DNA from: Pedobacter cryoconitis
GTDB lineage: Bacteria; Bacteroidota; Bacteroidia; Sphingobacteriales; Sphingobacteriaceae
NCBI RefSeq assembly: GCF_014200605.1
Contig: NZ_JACHCE010000002.1
Span: 1,038,774-1,102,773 of the forward strand
DNA: 64,000 nt
Direction: 5' to 3'
Part shown: piece by piece, positions 37,121 through 46,713 of the stretch
Layout of the letters: each line of letters starts with the position of its first letter
Position numbering within the stretch: the first letter of the stretch is position 1
The notes under the pieces: generated by a model
Seen by the model: the letters and a program-made list of their open reading frames with translations, nothing else
Databases searched by the model: none
What the model was told of the DNA's origin: nothing
Position numbers and translations under genes: made by a program

Positions 37121-38428
37121 ATGATGGTAGAAAAGGTATTGGGTAATTTAAAAATCGCTTCTTTAAATGAAATGCAGCAGGCAGCAATTGCCGCTACAGA
37201 TAAAGGGAAAGATGTGGTTTTACTTGCACCAACAGGTTCTGGTAAAACTCTCGGCTTTTTATTGCCGGTTTTAAAAAATTTAAATGCTGCTACAAAAGGG
37301 GTGCAGGCGTTGGTATTGGTTCCTTCAAGGGAACTGGCTTTACAGATTGAGCAGGTATTTAAACAAATGGGTACTGGTTTTAAAGTGAACTGCTGCTATG
37401 GCGGGCATCCGGTGAAAACCGAGAGAAATAACTTTGAACAACCTCCTGCGGTTCTTATTGGTACACCTGGAAGGATCGCTTATCACCTTCGTAAAGAAAA
37501 CTTTGATGAATCCTCTATTACCACTTTGGTACTGGATGAATTTGATAAGGCCCTTGAATTTGGGTTTCAGGAAGATATGGCTTATATTATAGGTAACCTG
37601 CGTTCTTTAAAACAACGGATGCTGACTTCTGCAACACAGATGGAGGCTATTCCAGATTTCACGGGTCTTAAATCTCCTGTAGAGATCAATTTCCTGAAAG
37701 ATGTTAAGGTTGCACCAGATTTGAAACTGAAAAAGGTAATGACTACTGCAGAAGATAAACTGGATACGTTATTTGAACTGATCTGTAAAATAGGGAATAA
37801 AACTACGCTGCTTTTCTGTAATCACCGGGAAACTGTAGACAGGATCAGTGACCTGCTGATTGATAAGGACCTTGCGCATGATATCTTTCACGGAGGGATG
37901 GAACAGGACGAGAGAGAGCGTGCTTTATTAAAATTCAGGAATGGAAGTATTAAAATATTAATCACTACCGATCTTGCTTCCCGCGGACTGGATATTCCTG
38001 AGGTAGAATATATCATTCACTATCAATTGCCTTATACGGAAGATGCGTTCCTGCATAGAAATGGCCGTACCGCACGGATGAATGCTAAAGGAACAGCTTA
38101 TCTGATGATGACTGAGGAAGATAAGTACCCTTTCCTGAAAAGTGATATAGAAGTTGAAAAACTAAAAGGTAATTATCAGTTACCAAAAGATAGTCAGTGG
38201 CAGACATTATATATTGCTGCGGGTAAAAAAGATAAGGTGAATAAAATTGATATCGTTGGTTTACTGCTAAAAAAAGGTGGATTAGAGAAAGATGATGTAG
38301 GATTAATAGAAGTAAAGGATCAGAGTTCATATGTTGCCGTCAAACGTAATATGGTTCATAAAGTTCTTGCTGCACTGGCCAACGAGAAAATAAAAAACAA
38401 GAAAGTGAAGATAGAAGTAGCGATGTAA
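37121..38428 (+). CDS. DEAD-box-type RNA helicase with DbpA-like C-terminus
   Basis: This 435-aa helicase has motif I APTGSGKT, Ia VPSRELALQIEQ, Ib GTPGRI, motif II DEFD in place of DEAD, III TSATQ, and VI HRNGRTAR in place of the usual HRxGRTGR. Residues ~370-435 (KDKVNKIDIVGLLLKKGGL, then QSSYVAVKRN) resemble the DbpA RNA-binding domain that docks on 23S rRNA, suggesting a large-subunit assembly role. It is followed 2 bp later by a DUF1456 gene. Confidence 0.88.
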   Translation: MMVEKVLGNLKIASLNEMQQAAIAATDKGKDVVLLAPTGSGKTLGFLLPVLKNLNAATKGVQALVLVPSRELALQIEQVFKQMGTGFKVNCCYGGHPVKTERNNFEQPPAVLIGTPGRIAYHLRKENFDESSITTLVLDEFDKALEFGFQEDMAYIIGNLRSLKQRMLTSATQMEAIPDFTGLKSPVEINFLKDVKVAPDLKLKKVMTTAEDKLDTLFELICKIGNKTTLLFCNHRETVDRISDLLIDKDLAHDIFHGGMEQDERERALLKFRNGSIKILITTDLASRGLDIPEVEYIIHYQLPYTEDAFLHRNGRTARMNAKGTAYLMMTEEDKYPFLKSDIEVEKLKGNYQLPKDSQWQTLYIAAGKKDKVNKIDIVGLLLKKGGLEKDDVGLIEVKDQSSYVAVKRNMVHKVLAALANEKIKNKKVKIEVAM

Positions 38429-38430
38429 TT

Positions 38431-38679
38431 ATGAGCAACAATGACATTTTAAAGAAACTCCGCGTAGCGCTGGAGCTGAATAATGAAGATATTATTAAAA
38501 TCCTTGAACTGGTAAATTTTAAGGTAACAAAAAGTGAGCTGGGGTCGTTTTTCAGAAGTGAAGATCATCCTAATTTTAAACCATGCGGTGATCAGATCCT
38601 GCGTAACTTTCTCAATGGATTAGTGATCTTCAAAAGAGGTCCGAGAGTTGAGAAACAGACTCCGCCAGCTATAGATTAA
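38431..38679 (+). CDS. DUF1456 (YehS-like) single-repeat protein
   Basis: This 82-aa protein matches one DUF1456 unit: MSNNDILKKLRVALELNNEDII, then SELGSFFRSEDHPNFKPCGDQILRNFLNGLV. Enterobacterial YehS has two such units (about 156 aa), so this is a half-length form. Function unknown. Only 2 bp separate it from the helicase stop, so the two are co-translated and may act together on RNA. Confidence 0.8.
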   Translation: MSNNDILKKLRVALELNNEDIIKILELVNFKVTKSELGSFFRSEDHPNFKPCGDQILRNFLNGLVIFKRGPRVEKQTPPAID

Positions 38680-38763
38680 TTGCCTTTTGAATGCTAAATC
38701 CCGGGAATTTCCCTGTATTTTTTGAAATTAGGTTAATTTACTCCAACAAACAGTTATACTTGT

Positions 38764-38792
38764 GAAAAGAAGGCTGAGTATAGCCTTCTCAC
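38764..38792 (+). promoter_or_regulatory. Hairpin in leader of outer-membrane protein gene
   Basis: AGAAGGCT and AGCCTTCT form an 8-bp stem with a GAGTAT loop. TGTG and CACA extend the stem after a short bulge. No T run follows, so it is a leader structure rather than a plain terminator. AGGATTGCAT is repeated twice just downstream. Confidence 0.4.
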
Positions 38793-38835
38793 AAGGATTG
38801 CATTTTTGAAAATGGCCAATAGGATTGCATGACGA

Positions 38836-41520
38836 ATGATTAGATTTTTAAAATTTACTGGAAATTCAGGTCATTTAAAATGCATAATTTTATTCCATGC
38901 TTTTATTTTTCTTTGTTCCTATACTGTCAAAGCACAAACAGCACACAGACTGACAGGAACTGTAATTGATTCCTTAAAAGATGTCGTTTCTGGAGCTGAT
39001 GTTTTTATCATTGCAGATAAAGACACACTCTCTTCGGTCACCAATGCCCACGGAAGATTTGTTTTTTCAGGTTTTAAAGCCGACAAAATCTCTCTGCTCG
39101 TTATGAGTGTGGGTTTCAAACCTTATACCAGATCTTTTGAATTTAAACCCGATCAGCAGAATCTTGATCTGGATATGATTATACTTGATCTGGAATCTAA
39201 TCTGCTGAACGAAGTTGTGATTAATGGCAGAGACAAGCCGATCAAGGTTAAAAAAGATACAATTGAGTATAATGCTTCTTTTTATCAGATCTCAGAAAAT
39301 GACAGGGTAGAAGATTTACTGCGGCAATTGCCCGGTATAGAAGTTGATGAACATGGAAATACCACTACCATGGGCAGGCCATTACAGAAATTAAGGGTAA
39401 ACGGAGAGGATTTCTTTACAAGTAATGTGAAAGATTTTATCAGTCAGCTTCCTGCCAGTGTCATAGATAAAGTAGAAATCATTAATGATTATGGCGATGA
39501 GGCTAATTTTACCGGAATGAAAACCGGAGAGCCTCAAAAAATGCTGAACCTGGTTACTAAAGCAGGACAGAATAGGGGGACATTCGGTAATACACTGATT
39601 AGTGGTGGGTCAAACAAGCGTTACGGGCTTCAGGGAAATGGAAATTTGTGGGAAGGCAGCCAGCAGATCGGGTTTAGCAGCAGTTCCAATAATACCAACA
39701 ATGAAGCAGGGGTGAATACAACCACGGCTGCGGGGGTAAATTACCGGGACAAATTATCAAACGAAGTTACAGCGAGTGCAAGTTATAATTACAACTACAA
39801 TAAAAATATTTCACAGCAGCAGAACTCTACTGAAACTGTAACCACAGAAGGAACAATTAAGAATATTGCAGAATCTGGTGCCAAAGCCGAAGACAACAGT
39901 CATAATGTGAACTTTAATTTACAGTCCATTGCAAATAAAAGTTATTTTCAGGCTTCTCTGGGGGCTTCTTTAGCTACAAAAAACAAGGATGGGAATATAT
40001 TGTCCAAGCAGACCGGTCTTATCCTGCAGGATTTACAAAGTGAAAGCGGCTCAAATGCTAAAACGCCTAATCTGACGGGTAATTTTGTATGGGCAAGAAG
40101 TATGGAGAAACCTGGCAGAAGTATGGCTGCGGGGGTCGTAGTGAGTAGCGGGGTCAACCAGGTGAATGATGATTTGCGTAATAAGATCAGTTATTATGAC
40201 AGGGAGACTGGTAAATTGGCAAAAGACTCTTTAGTGAACAGGTTTGTCGATACAGAGAACAGAACAAATTCGATTACTGCCGATTTCAGATATAGTGAAC
40301 CTCTAAAATCCGGGAGTGATTCTTTAGTAAAAAGGAATATCGACTTTTCCTATTTCTTCTCCCTGAGTAAAACCAGGAATAGTTTATATACCAAGGTTGA
40401 TAATAGTACTGGTAAGACTACTGTAGTAGATTCGCTGAGTTCTATTTATTCTTCTGCATTTATGTTTCAGCGTTTTGCAGTGAGTTATCGTTATCAGGCA
40501 GAGCGTCTCAACTACAATCTGGGGGTAACTGCACAGCCTAGTCTGCTGACCGGACAATATGCCGGTAATGATAATAAGATCAGTCATTTTGAGCTTAACG
40601 TTTCTCCTATTGTAAATGTGAGCTATAATTTGTCAAACTGGGATAATGTTGGTTTTGTATATACAGGCAGCAGTACTGCTCCTGATTTTTATCAATTGCA
40701 GCCGGTACCAAATATTAGCAATCTCCAGAATGTGATCATTGGTAATCCAAATCTGAAATCCAGCTTTACGCATTCCGGAAACCTGAGCTATCAGCATACT
40801 GATGAACAGGATGGTTCTACTTTGCAACTGGCATTAAACGGATCTGTCGTCGAAGATCAGGTAGTCAGCAATGTCGTACTGGTCAAAGACACGCTGGGAA
40901 GCTTAAAACAGGAAACACATTATGCAAATGCCAATGGGGCATATATGGTTGGAAGTATGTATTCTTATTCCCTGCCTTTTGCAAAGAATAAATTCAATGT
41001 AGAGTTAAGAGGGATATTTGATTATGTGAATATGATCTCTTATGCGAATGATGATCTGAATCAGAATAGAAATATCAATCTTTCGCAGACATTGAAACTA
41101 AGGATGAATCAGCGGCGTTTAACTTTATCAACTTCTGCAACTTATAACTATAGCAGTAACCGCTATTCTATTGAACTGCTGAAATTGAGGAATATAGAAA
41201 CATGGCAGTTTAACTGGAGCGGCCGCGCCTTTCTGAATAAAAACTTTTCGCTGAATGCCGATGTGTCGAAAAAGATAAACTCAGGTTATTCACTTGCAGT
41301 TGCGAACCCATTGCTGATTAACCTTAGCCTGGAGAAGATCCTGTTTAAAAACAGGCAGGGGACAATCTCTTTGCAGGCTTATGATTTACTGAACCAGGGA
41401 AATAACCTGGTTAGAAGTATATCTGATAATTCGATTACCGATAGTCGGTATAATCAAATTACCAGATATTTCCTCGTTAGTTTTAATTACCGTTTACAGA
41501 ACTTCGGTCATAAAAAGTAA
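38836..41520 (+). CDS. Outer-membrane beta-barrel receptor-like protein
   Basis: This 894-aa protein has a signal peptide (ends VKAQT), an N-terminal carboxypeptidase-regulatory-like domain (HRLTGTVIDSLKDVVSGADVFI), a plug-like region (VEDLLRQLPGIEVDEHGN, then LRVNGEDFFTSNVK) and a long barrel to the C-terminus. This is the TonB-dependent-receptor-like 'outer membrane beta-barrel' class common in Sphingobacteriaceae. There is no SusD partner, so it is not a polysaccharide utilisation pair. Cargo unknown. Confidence 0.85.
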   Translation: MIRFLKFTGNSGHLKCIILFHAFIFLCSYTVKAQTAHRLTGTVIDSLKDVVSGADVFIIADKDTLSSVTNAHGRFVFSGFKADKISLLVMSVGFKPYTRSFEFKPDQQNLDLDMIILDLESNLLNEVVINGRDKPIKVKKDTIEYNASFYQISENDRVEDLLRQLPGIEVDEHGNTTTMGRPLQKLRVNGEDFFTSNVKDFISQLPASVIDKVEIINDYGDEANFTGMKTGEPQKMLNLVTKAGQNRGTFGNTLISGGSNKRYGLQGNGNLWEGSQQIGFSSSSNNTNNEAGVNTTTAAGVNYRDKLSNEVTASASYNYNYNKNISQQQNSTETVTTEGTIKNIAESGAKAEDNSHNVNFNLQSIANKSYFQASLGASLATKNKDGNILSKQTGLILQDLQSESGSNAKTPNLTGNFVWARSMEKPGRSMAAGVVVSSGVNQVNDDLRNKISYYDRETGKLAKDSLVNRFVDTENRTNSITADFRYSEPLKSGSDSLVKRNIDFSYFFSLSKTRNSLYTKVDNSTGKTTVVDSLSSIYSSAFMFQRFAVSYRYQAERLNYNLGVTAQPSLLTGQYAGNDNKISHFELNVSPIVNVSYNLSNWDNVGFVYTGSSTAPDFYQLQPVPNISNLQNVIIGNPNLKSSFTHSGNLSYQHTDEQDGSTLQLALNGSVVEDQVVSNVVLVKDTLGSLKQETHYANANGAYMVGSMYSYSLPFAKNKFNVELRGIFDYVNMISYANDDLNQNRNINLSQTLKLRMNQRRLTLSTSATYNYSSNRYSIELLKLRNIETWQFNWSGRAFLNKNFSLNADVSKKINSGYSLAVANPLLINLSLEKILFKNRQGTISLQAYDLLNQGNNLVRSISDNSITDSRYNQITRYFLVSFNYRLQNFGHKK

Positions 41521-41543
41521 ATCAGCTTAGCTTAACTTTTTAT
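41510..41543. terminator. Overlapping hairpin between convergent genes
   Basis: ATAAAAAGTAA and TTAACTTTTTAT pair with one bulged base across the 6-bp gap between the outer-membrane gene and ettA, including both stop codons. It is probably a shared terminator. Confidence 0.5.
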
Positions 41544-43206
41544 ATCTGATTCTGTGAGGTGTTACATCACCTAAACGTTTCTTACGGTTCTCTTCGTAAT
41601 CACTGTAGTTACCTTCAAAGAAGTAAACCTGTGAGTTACCTTCAAACGCAAGTATATGCGTACAGATACGGTCTAAGAACCATCTATCGTGACTGATGAC
41701 TACCGCGCAGCCACCAAAGTTTTCCAATGCTTCTTCCAGTGCACGTAAAGTATTTACGTCGATATCATTGGTTGGCTCATCCAGAAGTAAAACGTTTGCC
41801 CCTTTTTTCAAAGTAATGGCAAGATGCACCCTGTTACGCTCTCCACCTGATAATACAGATACTTTTTTCTGCTGATCACCACCATTGAAGTTGAATTTCG
41901 AAACATAAGCACGTCCGTTTACAGCTTTATTGCCTAACATGATGTTATCAAGTCCGTCAGTAATATTTTCATAAACTGTTTTGGCTCCGTCAAGGTCATT
42001 GTGCATCTGGTCAACATAACCTAAAGCTACTGTTTCACCTACTCTGAATGTTCCTTCATCTGGTGTTTCCTGCTCCGTGATTAAACGGAATAAAGTGGTT
42101 TTACCCGCTCCGTTAGGACCTACAATACCTACAATTCCTGCTGGTGGTAAAGAGAAACTCAGGTTTTCGAAAAGAATCTTATCTCCGTATGATTTAGTGA
42201 CATTATTCGCTTCGATCACTACATTACCTAATCTTGGGCCTGCCGGGATAAACAGCTCCAGTTTGTCTTCTCTTTCTTTAGAATCTTCTGAGGCCAGTTT
42301 ATCATAATTAGATAAACGTGCTTTAGATTTAGCATGTCTGGCTTTTGGCGCCATACGTACCCATTCCAATTCGCGCTCTAATGTTTTCTGACGTTTACTT
42401 TCAGTTTTTTCTTCTTGTGATAAACGTTTCGCTTTCTGATCTAACCATGAAGAGTAATTACCTTTCCATGGAATACCTTCTCCACGGTCAAGTTCAAGTA
42501 TCCATCCGGCAACATTATCAAGGAAATATCTATCGTGGGTTACTGCGATTACTGTTCCTTTATAGTCTTTCAGGAACTGCTCAAGCCAATCGATACTTTC
42601 TGCATCAAGGTGATTGGTTGGCTCATCCAGTAATAAAACATCTGGTTCCTGTAATAACAAACGGCACATCGCTACACGGCGGCGTTCACCTCCTGATAGT
42701 ACACCAATTTTAGTGTCAGGATCAGGGCAGCGTAAAGCATCCATTGCACGCTCTAATTTGTTGTCCAGTTCCCATGCATTTACTGCATCAATTTTATCCT
42801 GCAGCTCACCTTGTTTAGCCATCAGTTTATCCATTGCATCTGCATCTTCATAAACTTCTGGTAAGCCAAACTGCTCATTGATTGATTCGTATTCTTTTAA
42901 GATAGCTGTAATCTCTGCAACACCTTCTTCTACAACCTCACGTACAGTTTTGTTCTCATCCAGTTCCGGCTCCTGTGCAAGATAACCTACTGTATAACCT
43001 GGTGAAAACACCACTTCACCCTGAAATGCTTTGTCAATTCCTGCAATAATTTTTAATACAGATGATTTACCTGATCCGTTAAGACCAATAACACCAATTT
43101 TGGCTCCGTAGAAAAATGAAAGGTATATGTTTTTTAATACTTGTTTTTGAGGGGGGTAAATCTTATTTACTCCCGCCATTGAAAAGATTATTTTTTCGTC
43201 TGACAT
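41527..43206 (-). CDS. ettA: Energy-dependent translational throttle EttA (ABC-F)
   Basis: This 559-aa soluble ABC-F ATPase has two nucleotide domains and no membrane part: Walker A GLNGSGKSS and GPNGAGKTT, signatures LSGGERRRVAMCR and LSGGERNRVHLA, and Walker B LLLDEPTNHLD. The length, the conserved start IIFSMAGVNKIYPPQKQVL, and the linker with SWLDQKAKRLSQEEK are EttA-like. EttA binds the ribosomal E site and gates translation by energy charge. It stands alone on the minus strand. Confidence 0.95.
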   Translation of the reverse strand: MSDEKIIFSMAGVNKIYPPQKQVLKNIYLSFFYGAKIGVIGLNGSGKSSVLKIIAGIDKAFQGEVVFSPGYTVGYLAQEPELDENKTVREVVEEGVAEITAILKEYESINEQFGLPEVYEDADAMDKLMAKQGELQDKIDAVNAWELDNKLERAMDALRCPDPDTKIGVLSGGERRRVAMCRLLLQEPDVLLLDEPTNHLDAESIDWLEQFLKDYKGTVIAVTHDRYFLDNVAGWILELDRGEGIPWKGNYSSWLDQKAKRLSQEEKTESKRQKTLERELEWVRMAPKARHAKSKARLSNYDKLASEDSKEREDKLELFIPAGPRLGNVVIEANNVTKSYGDKILFENLSFSLPPAGIVGIVGPNGAGKTTLFRLITEQETPDEGTFRVGETVALGYVDQMHNDLDGAKTVYENITDGLDNIMLGNKAVNGRAYVSKFNFNGGDQQKKVSVLSGGERNRVHLAITLKKGANVLLLDEPTNDIDVNTLRALEEALENFGGCAVVISHDRWFLDRICTHILAFEGNSQVYFFEGNYSDYEENRKKRLGDVTPHRIRYKKLS

Positions 43207-43403
43207 AATTGGTTTTTAATATTTTACACCTTTAAAAGGATTTTTGATTTATTGCCTGGATAGCGGGAGCAGAGCGATTGCAGTTTGCTCTTCCTCCTGA
43301 TTAAAACAATAGCAGGCGCAAAGATAAACAAGGTAAGGTAGTAACGAAATGATTTCTTCTATATTAAGCAAGAGTTCTGCATTTTTTTCTACCTGTTTCC
43401 ATG

Positions 43404-44027
43404 TTATTCCCAACCGTCAAAATATCTCCATTTCCTGATCTTGTGTTTGCCAATCATTTCTCCAACAATTTCCTCAGTCCATTGATCGGCCTCTTCCTGT
43501 GTGGCGTTTTCTCCGAAAAGATCAGATTGACCAAAAATCAGGCAGTCTTTGATATAATCGTCAACGGTGCTGAACATTTTATATATATAAGGTGCCTCGT
43601 CATGGTCAAAATAATAGATCTCTTTGGTTTCACTATGGAAACAGAACATATTTCCGTTGCCCAGGTAGTCACTGAACGTTATCAGATAAGGTAAAACTGC
43701 CTGCTCTTCTGCAGTGAAGTCCACTCCGTGTTCCGGATCGGTAGCATCGGTATCTTTTAACCAGCCAATATCTTCAAAAGCCTGCAATTCTTCACCAATG
43801 TTAGCCAGGCCGAAGGTCTGATAGAAAATACTTAAAGATTCTGGCAGGGTGGTACCCAGTTTATTTTCCAGTTCAGAGATTTCATCTGCAGCAACCGGGG
43901 CTGTTAATTCATCATCCCAGTTATCAGCAATAGCTTCAATAATCTGACTGGTTCTGATCTTCCAGTCATCGTCTCCAATTTGATCAAAGGGTATAATGAT
44001 ATCTTCTTTTTTATTAATTTCAAGCAT
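43404..44027 (-). CDS. SMI1/KNR4 (SUKH) family protein
   Basis: This 207-aa acidic protein has the SUKH pattern: APVAADEISELENKLGTTLPESLSIFYQTFG, an acidic middle, and IYYFDHDEAPYIYKMFSTVDDYI. SUKH proteins are often immunity proteins of contact-dependent toxins, but many are housekeeping orphans. No toxin gene is adjacent, so an immunity role here is not supported by context. Confidence 0.8.
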   Translation of the reverse strand: MLEINKKEDIIIPFDQIGDDDWKIRTSQIIEAIADNWDDELTAPVAADEISELENKLGTTLPESLSIFYQTFGLANIGEELQAFEDIGWLKDTDATDPEHGVDFTAEEQAVLPYLITFSDYLGNGNMFCFHSETKEIYYFDHDEAPYIYKMFSTVDDYIKDCLIFGQSDLFGENATQEEADQWTEEIVGEMIGKHKIRKWRYFDGWE

Positions 44028-44188
44028 GGTATAAAATGATTGTTAAAGGCAAATATGGCCGTTCAAAATAAGGGTTTTTAACCATTAAACGGTTTATGTT
44101 TATTTTTAAGTATCAAATATTTCTATTTTAAACGTTAATTGGTATTGATCAGGATTGAAAAGATCACCTTAATTTTTATATTTAAACC

Positions 44189-44890
44189 ATGAAATACAAA
44201 TTATTGTTTCCATTAAAAAAGGCTTTTTTACTTTTGCCGTTTTTGGGCTTGCTGACTTCATGTAGTTCACCGGTAGAGGTAAAAGAAGGATTTACTTTTG
44301 AGACTACCTTACGTCCGGGCAATGGCAGGGTTTCAGATTTAGCAAACAAGCTAAATGGGGCATTAATGGAGCAGGCGCAAAAGGCAGGGAAGGACAGTGT
44401 GCTGATATTTCAGTCAGACGATAAGACAAAGCTGCCTTTTTATGAAGATATTGCATTTTTACCCATAGTGAGTGCAGAAGAATTGGATAACGTAATGGGC
44501 GATTATACAGCAAAGCGTTTCGGAATAAACAGGGAGGATTTTTCAGCACAAACAGGAGCCATTGACTTTAGGAAAAACTTTGTATTGCTTGTTGCACATC
44601 CTAAATCCACCCCATCAATTGTGCTGGGTGAGGTGAATACAAATCAGGCAATTTATGTGGATAAAGTAATGGATGATGGTCTTGATGATAAAAAACGCAA
44701 AGTTGAACTCATCTCCAAACGTTTAGGGGATGTAGCTAGTGGTATGGCTTCACTCCTGCAAAAATGGGAGTCAAAAGTTTATATACTGGATTATAAAGAC
44801 TGTGATAGTTTATTGCTCGAAATAGATAAGAACGTTTATCCATTCAGTCTGAAAAAACAGGTAGTTTCTGAAAAATCAGGTCGCTTATAA
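44189..44890 (+). CDS. Lipoprotein, unknown function
   Basis: This 233-aa protein has a lipoprotein signal (LLTSC, Cys25). The mature part is mixed alpha/beta, with a lysine-rich C-terminal third. I recognise no family. It is a single gene between the convergent DUF4406 gene and the divergent SUKH gene. Confidence 0.65.
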   Translation: MKYKLLFPLKKAFLLLPFLGLLTSCSSPVEVKEGFTFETTLRPGNGRVSDLANKLNGALMEQAQKAGKDSVLIFQSDDKTKLPFYEDIAFLPIVSAEELDNVMGDYTAKRFGINREDFSAQTGAIDFRKNFVLLVAHPKSTPSIVLGEVNTNQAIYVDKVMDDGLDDKKRKVELISKRLGDVASGMASLLQKWESKVYILDYKDCDSLLLEIDKNVYPFSLKKQVVSEKSGRL

Positions 44891-44916
44891 CAGGTACGCT
44901 TTTCTTGTATGAAGAT

Positions 44917-44935
44917 GGGGACAGTAGCTGTCCCC
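44917..44935. repeat. GC-rich hairpin between convergent genes
   Basis: GGGGACAG-TAG-CTGTCCCC is an 8-bp perfect stem between the lipoprotein gene and the DUF4406 gene. The flanking run is A on the plus side, so it is not a clear terminator for the upstream gene. Confidence 0.55.
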
Positions 44936-44956
44936 AAAAAGATAATATCTTTATTT

Positions 44957-45316
44957 TTACTCTTCTGCATGCGGTACATCTTCCAGACGATAGTACACTT
45001 TTAGTCCTCTTTCTTTAGCAATTCTTACATCCTCATCTGCTCCTTTTGAAGCGCCTTCCAAACGAAGAACAGCGTCACATTTTAGAAGTAAACGGTGCGC
45101 CACCGGATATAAAATCTCTTCATAGGCTTCATCACCAGGTTTCATAGAGCCTGCAAGCCTGAGTAATGGTAATGCTGCCCATTCACCAATCATTGGAATA
45201 TGCCCTAATCTAAATAGGGGAAGGGCAGCTGCTTCTAATCTGCTTAGATTTTGCCGCATTAATTCAGGATTATCATTTGTCCCGCTGCGGTAAGGTCCTG
45301 CTATAAGTATTAACAT
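44957..45316 (-). CDS. DUF4406 nucleoside-deoxyribosyltransferase-like protein
   Basis: This 119-aa protein starts MLILIAGPYRSGT and contains LLKCDAVLRLEGASKGADEDVRIAKERGLKVY, the DUF4406 pattern related to nucleoside 2-deoxyribosyltransferases and the MazG/Dnk-like N-glycosidase fold. Substrate unknown. It lies upstream of nothing on its strand and downstream of the Crp-type regulator gene by about 85 bp. Confidence 0.8.
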   Translation of the reverse strand: MLILIAGPYRSGTNDNPELMRQNLSRLEAAALPLFRLGHIPMIGEWAALPLLRLAGSMKPGDEAYEEILYPVAHRLLLKCDAVLRLEGASKGADEDVRIAKERGLKVYYRLEDVPHAEE

Positions 45317-45401
45317 ATCTTTTTTTTATTTATACAAAACAAGTAAACAGCGGCTTTGAAAAAAATAAGGTAGTTTAAGAAATTCAGGAATATTAAAGCA
45401 A

Positions 45402-45983
45402 TTACTTTTTGTGTTTATGACCGCGGATTGTACTTAAGAACTCTGGGGTAATTCCTAAATAAGACGCAATTTGTTTCTGAGTAACCTGTTTAACTACCTG
45501 GGGATATTTATTCAGAAATATATGATAGCGTTCCTCGGCCGAAAGCGATAGATTCTGTATCGTCCTGAGCTGTTCCCTGATATAGGCGTTTTGAAAGATC
45601 ACCCGGAAGAATCTTTCAAATTTTGGTATTTTTATATAGAGCCGGTCGAGCTCATCTTTTGATAGCTGAAAAATAATACTTTCTTCTACCGCTTCAATGG
45701 TCAGCATTGCCGGCTGCTGATTGATAAAACAAAATATATCAGTTATCCACCAGTCGCTAACGGCAAACATAATCGTAGATTCTTTACCGGCTTTGTCCAG
45801 GTAATATGCTCTCAATGTACCCGAATGAACAAAGTTGATATACTTACAGACTTCCTCTCCCTGAAGTATGAATTCTTTTTTTGATACTTTTCTTTGTTTT
45901 AAAGATGAAATGAAACAAGCTGTTTCCTCTTTATCCAGCGAAATATGTCTGGCAATGTTTTTAAGAATAAGGTCGTTTATCAT
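45402..45983 (-). CDS. Crp/Fnr family transcriptional regulator
   Basis: This 193-aa regulator has an N-terminal cyclic-nucleotide-binding-type beta barrel (KEFILQGEEVCKYINFVHSGTLRAYYLDKAGKEST) and a C-terminal helix-turn-helix (TQKQIASYLGITPEFLSTIRG). The phosphate-cassette Arg typical of cAMP-binding members is not evident, so it may respond to another signal or none. The target could be the DUF4406 gene just downstream. Confidence 0.88.
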   Translation of the reverse strand: MINDLILKNIARHISLDKEETACFISSLKQRKVSKKEFILQGEEVCKYINFVHSGTLRAYYLDKAGKESTIMFAVSDWWITDIFCFINQQPAMLTIEAVEESIIFQLSKDELDRLYIKIPKFERFFRVIFQNAYIREQLRTIQNLSLSAEERYHIFLNKYPQVVKQVTQKQIASYLGITPEFLSTIRGHKHKK

Positions 45984-46148
45984 GTTCTCAGTTAAGGGAT
46001 CAGTCTCTGAAATAATTTCCGGTTCAAGAATAGGGAAAATTTAACAATATGACCGGCAGGTTTAATATTTATAATATTCTGCACAGACAGGTTATAACTG
46101 TGAAATTTTTAGAGATTTGATGCGTTAAATATATATCAACGCCTAATT

Positions 46149-46370
46149 ATGGAGCAGTACATCTACGAGGATGAGTATCGTGGTCAAAAAAGAAAATTAT
46201 TAATCTTATCCGTAGAGGACGGTTCAGGTTACAGAGTGTTTTTAGAGGCCAAATTTATAGGATTAATCACCCCGGTAGTCAATGAAGAAACTTTAAGCTG
46301 GCAAACTGATTACAATATATTGAAGCCTATTGTAAAAAAAATAGGGGAATGGATAGAGAAATCTAATTAA
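46149..46370 (+). CDS. Small hypothetical protein
   Basis: This 73-aa protein is acidic at the N-terminus (MEQYIYEDEYRGQKRKLLIL), has no signal or membrane segment, and is predicted mixed beta/alpha. I do not recognise it. It is isolated between the Crp-type regulator and clpC. Confidence 0.5.
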   Translation: MEQYIYEDEYRGQKRKLLILSVEDGSGYRVFLEAKFIGLITPVVNEETLSWQTDYNILKPIVKKIGEWIEKSN

Positions 46371-46713
46371 TGACTGCCATTTTGTTGCTTTTAACTGGGT
46401 CTAACTAACAAAATGACAGGTGGTTTATGGCATAATAATCATTACATTTTAGGGACAATTCTCCCAAAATAGGAGGTTTTTTTTCTCTAATGATTATTTA
46501 AACTACTTTAGGACTTATTATATTTTTCTAAGACAATTAAAATAATATTGCTATTAGTGTCAAAACTTAGTAAGTTTAGTGAAATAAGGTCAGTAACGAA
46601 ATCTATCTGCTGCCATATGGCGTAATTGTTGATAAAAATAAATCATATAGGTGACGCTCTTTTATAAAACATATTTTATAGTTTAGGGGCGTTGCGTTTA
46701 AGAAAAGGTATAT
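46371..46713 (+). other. Intergenic region upstream of clpC
   Basis: A weak stem-loop with CTCC/GGAG arms and a T run (46460-46487) could terminate the small upstream gene. The rest is AT-rich and probably holds the clpC promoter; I see only a short CCATATGG palindrome near 46614 and no CtsR-like repeat. Confidence 0.45.

Noticed and set aside
38836..41520. SusC of a polysaccharide utilisation locus
   Set aside because: No SusD-like gene or glycoside hydrolase follows.
43404..44027. SUKH protein as immunity to a local toxin
   Set aside because: No toxin or secretion gene is adjacent, and SUKH proteins are often solitary.
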